From an uncultured Clostridia bacterium (GTDB lineage Bacteria > Bacillota > Clostridia > Lachnospirales > CAG-274): DNA of 48,708 bases. Shown piece by piece: positions 1 through 7,344 of this stretch. Below the pieces are notes generated by a model that searched no databases, was not told the origin of the DNA, and saw only the letters and a program-made list of their open reading frames with translations. The first letter of the stretch is position 1, and each line of letters starts with the position of its first letter. The stretch covers positions 1-48,708 of the forward strand of contig CANQXR010000017.1 of the NCBI GenBank assembly GCA_947627855.1, written 5' to 3'. Position numbers and translations under genes: made by a program.

Positions 1-198
1 GGCAGCATAAAAAATGGCGCAACAGCCTTAAACTGCTACGCCATTAAGTCCAACTTTTGGGGGTCACCTCATTTTAATAGTGATTCATTACAGCATTCTA
101 TGCAATTGAATGAATCCGATAATCTCAAAAACGACTTTAAGAAAAGTTTAAAAACAATTTCAAAAAATACAAATGCGAAGATAAAAGGAGATGATTAA
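1..198 (+). CDS. 3' end of an unrecognised gene (5' end outside window)
   Basis: Frame 1 is open from the first base to the TAA at 196-198, giving the last 65 residues of a protein whose start is outside the window. The tail is polar and ends in a lysine/asparagine-rich stretch (KKSLKTISKNTNAKIKGDD). I do not recognise the family. The AAAGGAG at 184-190, just inside its 3' end, probably serves the next gene, so the two are likely translated as a coupled pair. It could be a phage accessory (moron) gene or part of a neighbouring element. The call rests on the open frame and the coupled downstream gene only. Confidence 0.5.
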   Translation, partial: GSIKNGATALNCYAIKSNFWGSPHFNSDSLQHSMQLNESDNLKNDFKKSLKTISKNTNAKIKGDD

Positions 199-218
199 TC
201 ATAGTTGATATATTATCT

Positions 219-794
219 TTGATAGAACAAATACCTATTTTGCTCGATTATTTTATACCCGGTTTTGTTTTTATGAATATATTTCTGTTTCTTATATCTA
301 AAAAAGAGCATAAGTATTTGGTGGTGTACAGTATCGCTATCGGTTATATTTTAAAGGCGGTGATGTCTTTTCTGCACGCAGCCTTTTGTCCGAGTGTGAC
401 GATAAATTTGGGCTTAAAGGTTATTTTTTATATTCTTACGTCTGTATTTATTGCATTTTTAACGGCAAAGGTATATGAAAGTAAAGCATTTAATAAGCTA
501 TTAGGTAAACTTTCAAATAAATCCATTAATGACAGTATATGGAGGGATCTTGTTGATTTCAAAAACACAACGCATATGTCTGTGATGTGCAGGAATGGAA
601 CAGTTTATGTCGGCAGGCTTGAATATTTTGAAGAAAACGGTATGGATTCTTGGTTTGCGCTGAGTTTGTACGCAATTAAAGATTACGATAAAGAAGGTAT
701 CCAAAAAGCAGAGAGTTTTGACGACAGGCTGATAATAAACATACGAGATGTGGAGAGAGTTGAATTATTGTATTCAAATGACAAAAATAAGTGA
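219..794 (+). CDS. DUF6338-like membrane protein
   Basis: Protein of about 190 residues with two to three hydrophobic segments in residues 1-85 and a soluble C-terminal half containing a small beta-rich part (MSVMCRNGTVYVGRLEYF). This layout, membrane anchor plus short SH3-like domain, recalls the DUF6338 family; function unknown. The start is unclear. The TTG at 219 has no ribosome binding site near it, while AAAGGAG at 184-190 points to about 201, where the in-frame codon is ATA (then GTT GAT ATA TTA TCT TTG). Either an ATA start or a decayed ATG is possible, which would add six residues. It precedes a strong terminator and sits ahead of the phage head genes, as moron genes often do. The family assignment is from memory of the pattern only. 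Confidence 0.55.
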   Translation: MIEQIPILLDYFIPGFVFMNIFLFLISKKEHKYLVVYSIAIGYILKAVMSFLHAAFCPSVTINLGLKVIFYILTSVFIAFLTAKVYESKAFNKLLGKLSNKSINDSIWRDLVDFKNTTHMSVMCRNGTVYVGRLEYFEENGMDSWFALSLYAIKDYDKEGIQKAESFDDRLIINIRDVERVELLYSNDKNK

Positions 795-820
795 AAAGAT
801 TCCACAAAGGAAAGGACAAG

Positions 821-849
821 AAGAAGCTTAAAAAAGGCTTCTTTTTTTG
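821..849 (+). terminator. Rho-independent terminator after the DUF6338-like gene
   Basis: AAGAAGC (821-827) pairs with GCTTCTT (837-843) across a 9-base A-rich loop and is followed by a run of T. It closes the short two-gene transcript and separates it from the phage structural operon. Confidence 0.8.
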
Positions 850-1247
850 TGTCGGAAAAACTATGTCTTAAAAAATTATCCATATATAGACGGTAGGCTC
901 TTATTTGCTAAATAGCGGCACAGCCTTTCCTTTATTGAGTTCTTTCATTTTAAGGACTCTTTTTGTTGGCTTGGCAATGTGAGATTTTTGCCGAGTTTAC
1001 GGAGTCAGGTGATGACAAAGTATTAGCCATAATATCGCCCATAGACATCCAAGTTGTTACTCGGCTAAAAACGGGGCTGTGTCATTTCTGCACAGCTCTT
1101 ATCGTTGCCTACAAGGGACTCGGCGTTTTCTCATATTGTTAGTTATATAGTCGATTTAAGCCAACTAAGTACACATATGGTATTACATAAAATCTGTAAG
1201 TTGTCAATAACTTTTTGACAGCAAATAATAAGGGAGGAAAATTCAAA
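850..1247 (+). other. Gap ahead of portal gene: no convincing gene; small hairpin and dyad
   Basis: About 400 bases hold no persuasive coding sequence. Visible items: a hairpin at 1074-1098 (GGGCTGTG with CACAGCTC, 9-base loop); an inverted repeat TGTCAA/TTGACA at 1202-1207 and 1215-1220, just upstream of the portal ribosome binding site; and on the minus strand two very short consecutive frames (950-1048, 32 codons; 901-948, 15 codons) that may be relics. No terminase sequence is seen, although a terminase large subunit gene usually lies just before a portal gene. The stretch may be a remnant of an inserted element or an untranslated structured RNA; I cannot decide from sequence alone. Confidence 0.4.
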
Positions 1248-2471
1248 ATGAAGATTACATTGGGTTCCCGGCTGAGGCACGCTTGGAACGCTTTTTGCAA
1301 CAGAGATCCCACGTATTTCGGAGCTTCGGGGGCAAGCTATGGCAGCCGTCCCGACAGGCCGAGGCTTACAAGGGGAAACGAAAGGTCTATTGTTACATCG
1401 GTTTATAATCGGATTGCCCTTGACGTGTCAAAGGTGACAATGCTGCATATACGTATGGACGAAAACGACCGCTATCTTGAGGTTATTAATTCTGGGCTTA
1501 ACAGCTGTCTTAATTTGGAGGCAAACATTGACCAGACGGGGCGGGCCTTTATGCAGGACGTTGTTATGTCGATGATGGACGAGGGCTGCGTGGCTATAGT
1601 GCCTGTGGACACGACTTTTGACCCAAAGCTTACGAGTTCTTATGATATTTTGTCAATGAGGACGGCCAAGATTGTGGAATGGTATCCCGCTCATATAAGG
1701 GTGAGGATTTATAACGACCGTACGGGAAACAAAGAGGAGATAGTGATTCCCAAAAGTATGGCGGCGATTGTGGAGAATCCCCTGTATGCTGTTATAAATG
1801 AGCCTAACTCAACTATGCAGAGACTTATAAGAAAGCTTGTGCTTATGGACGTTATGGACGAGAAAAACAGCTCGGGAAAGCTCAATATTCTGTTTCAGCT
1901 GCCTTATGCCATAAAAAGTGCTCTCAGAAAGAGTCAGGCGGAGGAGAGGAGAACGGAGCTTGAAAATCAGCTTACCAATTCAAGGTACGGCGTAGGTTAT
2001 ATAGATGCTACCGAAAAGGTCATTCAGCTCAATCGTCCCATAGAAAACAATCTTATGGCGCAGGTGGAATACCTTACGAATCTACTCTATTCACAGCTTG
2101 GTATTACGCAGGGTATTCTTGACGGAACAGCTGACGAAAAAACTATGCTTAATTATTACGACCGCACAATAGAGCCCATTGCTGCGGCCATAGCAGATGA
2201 AATGAAGCGCAAGTTTCTCACAAAGACGGCACGTTCCCAAAGGCAGTCTATAGCCTATTACCGTGACCCGTTTAAACTTGTTCCTGTATCTGAGCTGGCT
2301 GAAATAGCCGATAAAATGACCAGAAATGAGATTATGACGTCAAACGAAATAAGGCAGGTAATAGGAATGAAGCCATCAGAAGACCCCAAGGCGGACGAAC
2401 TCAGAAATTCAAACCTGTCTGCACCAAAGGAAAACACAGTAAAGGAGGAGGAAATTCAAAATGAAGAATGA
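1248..2471 (+). CDS. Phage portal protein (HK97 type)
   Basis: 407-residue portal, the ring at the head vertex through which DNA is packaged and ejected. The body shows typical HK97-type portal features: an N-terminal region leading to SVYNRIALDVSKV, a central region with QLPYAIKSALRKSQ, the stretch ITQGILDGTADEKTMLNYYDRTIEPI, and a polar C-terminal tail. The frame is open further upstream, but the ATG at 1248 is chosen because GGGAGG (1232-1237) precedes it at good distance and the next gene has an almost identical start region. The last 11 bases overlap the protease-capsid gene, so the two are probably translationally coupled. The absence of a terminase immediately upstream is odd. Confidence 0.88.
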   Translation: MKITLGSRLRHAWNAFCNRDPTYFGASGASYGSRPDRPRLTRGNERSIVTSVYNRIALDVSKVTMLHIRMDENDRYLEVINSGLNSCLNLEANIDQTGRAFMQDVVMSMMDEGCVAIVPVDTTFDPKLTSSYDILSMRTAKIVEWYPAHIRVRIYNDRTGNKEEIVIPKSMAAIVENPLYAVINEPNSTMQRLIRKLVLMDVMDEKNSSGKLNILFQLPYAIKSALRKSQAEERRTELENQLTNSRYGVGYIDATEKVIQLNRPIENNLMAQVEYLTNLLYSQLGITQGILDGTADEKTMLNYYDRTIEPIAAAIADEMKRKFLTKTARSQRQSIAYYRDPFKLVPVSELAEIADKMTRNEIMTSNEIRQVIGMKPSEDPKADELRNSNLSAPKENTVKEEEIQNEE

Positions 2472-4272
2472 TTATGATTTCTCCGGCTATGCCACCAAAA
2501 ACAATCTCAGGTGTATGGACGGAAGAATTATATTAAAAGACGCTTTCAAAGAAAATGACGGAAAGACGGTTCCTCTTGTATGGAACCATAGGTACAGCGA
2601 GCCTTCAAATGTACTTGGTCACGCTCTTCTTGAAAACAGGGAGGACGGAGTGTACGCTTACTGCAAGTTCAACGATACCGAATCGGGACAGAATGCCAAA
2701 AGCTTGGTTGAGCACGGAGACATTACATCTTTGTCGATATTTGCCAACCATTTAAAGCATCAGGGCGCAAACGTGCTTCACGGCTCTATACGTGAGGTGA
2801 GCCTTGTTCTGGCAGGGGCTAATCCCGGTGCTTTTATAGATTCCGTCATTAAGCACGGTGAGGAGTCGGAGGAAGAAGCTGTTATATTTACAGGTGAAGA
2901 ACTTTCGATTTTCCACGCCGATGAAAGCACGAAAAAAGAACATAAGGAGGACAAAACAGTGGACGAAAAGAAGCCCAAAGAAAAGCCCGAAAGCGAAGAA
3001 ACCGTAAAAGACGTATTTGACACTCTTACGGAAAAGCAGAAAACAGTTGTCTACGCCATAATCGGACAGGCTCTCAGCGAAGAAGCAAAAGACGGCGAAG
3101 ACGATGACGAGGAAGAATCAAAAGGAGGAAAAAAGGAAATGAAGCACAATTTGTTTGAAAATGACGAGGCTCCCGAAAATGTTCTTACACATTCCGATAT
3201 GAACGGAATCATAGAGCTTGCCAAGACAAAAGGCGTGGGCAGCTTACAGGACGCCATAAGGATATTTGCCGAGGACAACAATAAGCTGGTTCACGGCATA
3301 GACGAAATAGAGACTCTCTTTCCCGATTATAAGGACGTTCGTCCCGGTGCGCCCGAGCTTATCACCAGAGACGAGGATTGGGTGAAGTTTGTAATGCAGA
3401 AGGTACATAAGTCTCCTATCAGCAGAATACGTACCCGTCAGGCTGACGTAAGTGATGATAAATTAAGGGGTTATGGCTACGAAAAGGGAAAGAAGAAAAA
3501 GGACTCTCCCAACATAAAGCTCCTTAAAAGAACAACCGACCCTCAGACGGTTTACAGAAAGGACGCTCTTCAGAGGGACGATATAATCGACATAACCGAT
3601 TTTAACGTGGTTGATTATATGTACGGCATTATGCGCCGCAACCTCAACGAAGAAATTGCCTCGGCAATTATGATAGGCGACGGTCGTGAGGACGGGGACG
3701 AGGCTAAAATTTCAGAAGAACATATCCGTTCTATCTGGAACGATGACGAGCTTTATACGATCCATACGGACGTTGACATCGAGAGTGCAAAGAAAGAGCT
3801 TCAGGGAACGAACACAGGCGCTAACTTCGGCGAAAACTACATCTATGCCGAGGCTATTATTACGGCGGCTCTCTATGCCCGTGAAAAGTACAAGGGCAGC
3901 GGCTCTCTGGATTTCTACTGCACACCTCATCTGCTTAATGTAATGCTTCTTGCAAGAGACTTAAACGGCAGAAGAATTTACGACTCAAAGACGGACCTTG
4001 CAGCAGCCCTCAATGTAGGAAATATCTACACCGTAGAGCAGTTCGAGGGAAAGGAAAGAACCGACAAGGAGCAGAAGAAGCACAAGCTCTTGGGACTTTT
4101 CGTAAATCTTTCGGATTATCAGGTGGGTTCTGCAAAGGGCGGAGAGATTACAAAGTTTGAGGACTTTGACATCGATTTCAACCAGTATAAATACTTAATC
4201 GAAACAAGGATTTCGGGCGCTCTCACAAGAACTTCTTCGGCAATAGCCCTTGAAGAAAAAGTGGGGGAATGA
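2461..4272 (+). CDS. Prohead protease - scaffold - major capsid fusion
   Basis: 603 residues that combine three head-assembly functions. Residues 1 to about 125 match the S78 (U35-type) prohead protease: candidate catalytic residues are H43 in VWNHRYSE, S91 in TSLSIFA and E111 in SIREVSLVLAGANPGA. Residues about 165-226 are acidic and lysine-rich with FDTLTEKQKTVVYAIIGQAL, a scaffold-like delta region. From about 227 (MKHNLFENDE) to the end is an HK97-fold major capsid protein. Protease-capsid fusions are known in related phages. Two strong ribosome binding sites with in-frame start codons inside the gene (GTG 2959, ATG 3139) suggest that scaffold-capsid and capsid are also made separately. 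The start overlaps the portal end, and the stop overlaps the next gene as ATGA. Confidence 0.88.
   Translation: MKNDYDFSGYATKNNLRCMDGRIILKDAFKENDGKTVPLVWNHRYSEPSNVLGHALLENREDGVYAYCKFNDTESGQNAKSLVEHGDITSLSIFANHLKHQGANVLHGSIREVSLVLAGANPGAFIDSVIKHGEESEEEAVIFTGEELSIFHADESTKKEHKEDKTVDEKKPKEKPESEETVKDVFDTLTEKQKTVVYAIIGQALSEEAKDGEDDDEEESKGGKKEMKHNLFENDEAPENVLTHSDMNGIIELAKTKGVGSLQDAIRIFAEDNNKLVHGIDEIETLFPDYKDVRPGAPELITRDEDWVKFVMQKVHKSPISRIRTRQADVSDDKLRGYGYEKGKKKKDSPNIKLLKRTTDPQTVYRKDALQRDDIIDITDFNVVDYMYGIMRRNLNEEIASAIMIGDGREDGDEAKISEEHIRSIWNDDELYTIHTDVDIESAKKELQGTNTGANFGENYIYAEAIITAALYAREKYKGSGSLDFYCTPHLLNVMLLARDLNGRRIYDSKTDLAAALNVGNIYTVEQFEGKERTDKEQKKHKLLGLFVNLSDYQVGSAKGGEITKFEDFDIDFNQYKYLIETRISGALTRTSSAIALEEKVGE
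2944..2961 (+). promoter_or_regulatory. Internal ribosome binding site and GTG start (scaffold-capsid form)
   Basis: AAGGAGG at 2944-2950 lies 8 bases before an in-frame GTG at 2959 (codon 167 of the fusion). Translation from here would give a 437-residue scaffold plus capsid without the protease. It falls exactly between the protease domain and the scaffold-like region. Confidence 0.5.
3121..3141 (+). promoter_or_regulatory. Internal ribosome binding site and ATG start (capsid form)
   Basis: AAAGGAGG at 3121-3128 lies 10 bases before an in-frame ATG at 3139 (codon 227). The codon begins MKHNLFEN, which has the look of the start of stand-alone capsid proteins. Translation would give a 377-residue capsid protein, the form needed in largest amount. 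Confidence 0.6.
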
Positions 4273-4658
4273 TAAGTCCCGTTGTTGAAGCCGTAGATGA
4301 CGGGACAGATTTATACGGTGTGACGGCTGATACACTCCAGTCGGATATTGTAATAGGGGAAGACAAAATCACAGGTGTTCTTAAGTATGTAGAGGAGTAT
4401 GAGGGGTTCAATCCGTCAAAGCCCGAGGAGCAGAGCGGAAACTATCTTGCTCTTGATTTCAGGGGGAACGAGGACGTGACTGTTACAACGGAGATTATAG
4501 GAGGAACAAACAAAGCTCCCGTAGACGTTACCGATGACTTCTGTGTTTACAGAATTGCCGACAAAAATACTCAGAGCATAAAGGTTAATTTCACCAAGGG
4601 AGAAACGACAGAAACAAAGACCTACTCCCTTACAGAGCTTGACTGCCGCACTGAGTAA
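4269..4658 (+). CDS. Small beta-type protein, possible capsid decoration protein
   Basis: 129 residues, ATG overlapping the capsid stop codon (ATGA). It is clearly paralogous to the product of 5955-6341: shared blocks include LQSDIVI, a GFNPS..EEQSG..LALD block, VGG/IGGTNKA, RIADKNTQSIKV against RIRDKDSQSVKI, and a final TYSLTEL/VYSLKEL. The pattern of short alternating strands suggests one beta sandwich. I have a faint memory of similar domains near capsid and tail tube genes of Clostridia phages, but no defined function. Its position directly after the capsid gene makes a head decoration or stabilising role the most economical inference. Alternative: an Ig-like connector protein. Confidence 0.6.
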   Translation: MISPVVEAVDDGTDLYGVTADTLQSDIVIGEDKITGVLKYVEEYEGFNPSKPEEQSGNYLALDFRGNEDVTVTTEIIGGTNKAPVDVTDDFCVYRIADKNTQSIKVNFTKGETTETKTYSLTELDCRTE

Positions 4659-4671
4659 GGAGAAATTCAAA

Positions 4672-5001
4672 ATGGCTAAGTTTTACGGCAAAATAGGGTA
4701 CTGTGAAACAATGGAAACCTCACCCGGGGTCTGGACGGAGAAAATAACCGAAAGGGATTATTTCGGTGACCTTGTAAGAAACACAAGAAAGCTTCAGACC
4801 CCTGACGGGGTAAACGATGACATAAACATTGCAAACGAAATAAGCATTTTAGCCGACCCCTACACTATGCATAATTTCCACGCAATGCGATATGTAAATT
4901 TTATGGGGACGAAGTGGAAAATAAGCTCTGTTGAGGTAAGCTATCCTCGTCTTATACTTACGGTTGGGGGTGTTTATAATGAGCAGACGAACCGAACTTA
5001 A
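4672..5001 (+). CDS. Phage head-tail connector / head-closure protein (DUF7253-like)
   Basis: 109 residues beginning MAKFYGKIGYCETMETSPG. The start chosen is the ATG at 4672 because TAAGGAG is placed before it; the open frame continues upstream only through the previous gene. The block LVRNTRKLQTPDGVNDDINIANEISILADP, followed by FMGTKWKISSVEV and the end LTVGGVY, is the usual pattern of a widespread small protein between capsid and tail genes in Firmicutes siphophages, thought to be a head-closure or stopper protein. Its last 23 bases overlap the next gene. Confidence 0.75.
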   Translation: MAKFYGKIGYCETMETSPGVWTEKITERDYFGDLVRNTRKLQTPDGVNDDINIANEISILADPYTMHNFHAMRYVNFMGTKWKISSVEVSYPRLILTVGGVYNEQTNRT

Positions 5002-5284
5002 CAGGCTGCTCTGTGATATTCTTGGCAGCAAAAATGTATATTTTCAGCCGCCCGAATCTCTTAAGCTTAAATATCCCGCCATAGTATACAGCCTTGACGG
5101 TATGGACAACATTTCCGCCGACAATCTTAAATACAGGTCTTATAAACGGTATTCCGTGACCCTGATAGACAAAGACCCCGACACAGAAATACCCGACAAA
5201 ATAAATTCGCTGCCTCTGTGCAGCTTTGAACGTCACTTCAGGAGTGACAATTTAAACCATTATATATTTAATTTATATTTTTAA
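4979..5284 (+). CDS. Tail terminator / tail completion protein
   Basis: 101 residues starting MSRRTELNRLLCDILG. The frame opens slightly earlier, but the ATG at 4979 gives the start expected for the family. The motifs NVYFQPPESLKLKYPAIVYSLD and RYSVTLIDKDPDTEIPDKI are typical of the small tail-terminator-like protein found between the connector and tail tube genes. By family role it would cap the tail tube and join it to the head. It overlaps the connector gene by 23 bases, so translation is probably coupled. It stops 14 bases before the tail tube gene. Confidence 0.72.
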   Translation: MSRRTELNRLLCDILGSKNVYFQPPESLKLKYPAIVYSLDGMDNISADNLKYRSYKRYSVTLIDKDPDTEIPDKINSLPLCSFERHFRSDNLNHYIFNLYF

Positions 5285-5298
5285 AGGAGGAAACAAAA

Positions 5299-5958
5299 AT
5301 GAGTAAAATTGTATGGGACGAAACAGACAAGCGTTTGTACGAAACAGGCGTGGACCACGCAGTGCTTTACCCCCTCACAGAGGGAGTCTATAAGCCGGGC
5401 GTGCCTTGGAACGGTATCACTGCCATAACAGAAAGCCCCTCGGGAGCTGAGCCTACACCCCTTTATGCCGACAACATAAAGTATCTTAACCTTATATCGG
5501 CGGAGGAATTGGGTCTTACTTTAGAGGCTTATACCTATCCTGATGAATTTGCTCAGTGCGACGGCTCCGCAGAGCTTGTAAAGGGCGTTACTATAGGTCA
5601 GCAGGACAGAAAGACATTCGGCTTAAGCTACAGAACCGTGCAGGGCAACGACCCGGAAAAGAATAAATACGGTTATAAGCTTCATCTTATCTACGGCTGT
5701 CTTGCCGCACCCTCAGAAAGAGGCTATGCTACAATAAACGACAGCCCCGAGGCTATTACATTCAGTTGGGAAATCAGCACAACTCCTGTTGAATCCGCAG
5801 GTCACAATCCTACCGCCTGCCTTACAATCAACAGCAAGAAGGTTGACGGCGCTAAACTCAGCAAGCTGGAGGATATTCTTTATGGAAGCGCAGAAGGAGA
5901 GGACGAACCTCGTCTTCCGCTGCCCGATGAGGTTCTTTCTATACTGTCAAACCCTTGA
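5299..5958 (+). CDS. Major tail tube protein
   Basis: 219 residues preceded by AAAGGAGG. The N-terminal MSKIVWDETDKRLYETGVDHAVLYP, the block WNGITAITESPSGAEPTPLYADNIKYL and the central DEFAQCDGSAELVKGVTIGQQDRK are the pattern of siphophage major tail proteins, whose hexamer rings stack to form the tail tube. EAITFSWEISTTPVE further on is also typical. The stop overlaps the TTG start of the following paralogue of the 4269-4658 gene, repeating the arrangement seen after the capsid gene. Confidence 0.88.
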   Translation: MSKIVWDETDKRLYETGVDHAVLYPLTEGVYKPGVPWNGITAITESPSGAEPTPLYADNIKYLNLISAEELGLTLEAYTYPDEFAQCDGSAELVKGVTIGQQDRKTFGLSYRTVQGNDPEKNKYGYKLHLIYGCLAAPSERGYATINDSPEAITFSWEISTTPVESAGHNPTACLTINSKKVDGAKLSKLEDILYGSAEGEDEPRLPLPDEVLSILSNP

Positions 5959-6341
5959 TAAGCCTTTCTGTAAAACCCGTAGACGGAAAGGCTCAGGCTT
6001 ACGGAAAAACAGTGGACGAGCTTCAGTCGGACATTGTTATTACAGAAAATTCAATATCGGGCAGGCTCCACAATGTAAATGACTATACGGGTTTTAATCC
6101 TTCACAGACAGAAGAACAGAGCGGTCATTTCTTGGCTCTTGATGTTGCGGCAGATAAAGGGGCAGAAGTTACTTTTGAGCTTGTAGGAGGAACGAAAGGA
6201 GCTTTTAGCCTTACTCCCGATGATATGCAGGTCATTTGCAGGATAAGGGACAAGGACAGCCAGTCTGTAAAGATTACATCAGACTATAAAGAGGAACATA
6301 CCGAAAAAGTATATTCTCTTAAAGAACTTATATTGGAATAA
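5955..6341 (+). CDS. Small beta-type protein, possible tail tube decoration (paralogue of 4269-4658)
   Basis: 128 residues, TTG start overlapping the tail tube stop (TTGA), with no separate ribosome binding site, so it depends on termination of the tail tube gene. About a third of its residues match the product of 4269-4658, in the same order (LQSDIVI, GFNPS..EEQSGHFLALD, VGGTKGA, RIRDKDSQSVKI, VYSLKEL). The pair most likely arose by duplication, with one copy attached to the capsid and one to the tail tube. A decoration role is inferred only from position. A terminator-like hairpin follows it. Confidence 0.6.
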   Translation: MISLSVKPVDGKAQAYGKTVDELQSDIVITENSISGRLHNVNDYTGFNPSQTEEQSGHFLALDVAADKGAEVTFELVGGTKGAFSLTPDDMQVICRIRDKDSQSVKITSDYKEEHTEKVYSLKELILE

Positions 6342-6354
6342 TAAATTTATATAT

Positions 6355-6390
6355 GAGAGAGCTTTCCTTTTCGGGAGGCTCTCTTTTTTT
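6355..6390 (+). terminator. Intra-operon terminator-like hairpin
   Basis: GAGAGAGC (6355-6362) pairs with GCTCTC (6378-6383), with a mismatched upper part, followed by seven T. It lies between the tail tube block and the chaperone block of the late operon. It may lower expression of the tape-measure genes relative to capsid and tail tube. Confidence 0.65.
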
Positions 6391-6407
6391 GTTGAAAGGA
6401 GATTTAT

Positions 6408-6806
6408 ATGTTAAAGAAAACAATCACATACACAGACTACAACGGAACGGAAAGAAAAGAAGACTTTTATTTCAATCTTACAAAGGCTGAGATTATGGAA
6501 ATGGAAATGTCACAGGTAGGCGGACTTACCGAAACCATACGCAGGATTGTAGCCGCTCAGGATATGCCTGCAATAATAAAGCATTTCAAGACCTTAATCT
6601 TGCAGGCTTACGGCGAAAAAAGTCCCGATGGCAAGAGATTTATAAAAAGCAAAGAGCTTGCAGAGGCTTTCTCTCAGACAGAGGCTTACTCACAGCTTTT
6701 TATGGAGCTTGCCACAGACGCAGATGCTGCCGCAAAGTTTGTAAACGGAATAATTCCTTCGGACGTTTCGGCGGCTGCTCCCTTAAGTCCTCCGGCAAAT
6801 GCTTAA
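6408..6806 (+). CDS. Tail assembly chaperone, first subunit
   Basis: 132 residues with a good ribosome binding site (AAAGGAG). The start MLKKTITYTDYNGTERKEDFYFNLTKAEIMEME and the block FKTLILQAYGEKSPDGKRFIKS are typical of the gpG-like chaperone encoded between tail tube and tape measure genes, which coats the hydrophobic tape measure during tail assembly. The C-terminus is alanine/proline-rich. Its last 8 bases overlap the start of the second chaperone. Confidence 0.78.
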   Translation: MLKKTITYTDYNGTERKEDFYFNLTKAEIMEMEMSQVGGLTETIRRIVAAQDMPAIIKHFKTLILQAYGEKSPDGKRFIKSKELAEAFSQTEAYSQLFMELATDADAAAKFVNGIIPSDVSAAAPLSPPANA

Positions 6807-7341
6807 GCTTACAATACCTGCCGCCGAGCTTTGGGACGAGAGCAAAAACGAATTTATAACCACCAAGGAGCAGACTCTTTGTCTGGAACACAGTCTTTAC
6901 TCCGTTTCAAAATGGGAAGCAAAACACCATAAATCTTTTTTCTCAAAAACGGAAAAGACATATGAGGAGCTTAAGGACTACATAGCTTGTATGTCTCTTG
7001 ACGAAAATACAGACCCCGCTGTTTATAATGCGCTTACACTTTCCCATATACAGCAGATAAACAAGTACATAAACGAGCCTATGACAGCAACTTCCTTTTC
7101 TGAAAAAGGCAGTGGCAAGGGCAGCAGAGAAGCAGTTACAGCCGAGATAATCTACTGGCAGATGATTGCTGCCGGAGTGCCGTTTGAATGTCAGTATTGG
7201 CACATAAACAGGCTCTTTACACTTCTGCGTGTATGTGCCATAAAGAGTAAGCCTCCCAAAAAGATGAGCAGAGGGGAAATTATGAGGCAGAACAGCGCTC
7301 TGAACAGTGCAAGACGGCGGCGTCTTGGTTCAAGGGGGTAA
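6799..7341 (+). CDS. Tail assembly chaperone, second subunit
   Basis: 180 residues. The N-terminus LTIPAAELWDESKNEFITTKEQTLCLEHSLYSVSKWEAKHHKSF and the later block YWQMIAAGVPFECQYWHINRLFTLLRVCAIK are typical of the second tail-assembly protein (gpGT-like role). It is in the +1 frame relative to the first chaperone and its ATG overlaps that gene's end; no ribosome binding site is visible. In many siphophages the second part is made by programmed frameshifting. Here no standard slippery heptamer is seen, so coupled re-initiation is the simplest reading. The C-terminus is strongly basic. Confidence 0.72.
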   Translation: MLKLTIPAAELWDESKNEFITTKEQTLCLEHSLYSVSKWEAKHHKSFFSKTEKTYEELKDYIACMSLDENTDPAVYNALTLSHIQQINKYINEPMTATSFSEKGSGKGSREAVTAEIIYWQMIAAGVPFECQYWHINRLFTLLRVCAIKSKPPKKMSRGEIMRQNSALNSARRRRLGSRG

Positions 7342-7344
7342 ATT

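Noticed and set aside
950..1048. Minus-strand 32-codon frame before the portal gene
   Set aside because: Open and begins with ATG, but there is no ribosome binding site and I could not tie it to a family; kept only as a possible relic in the description of the gap.
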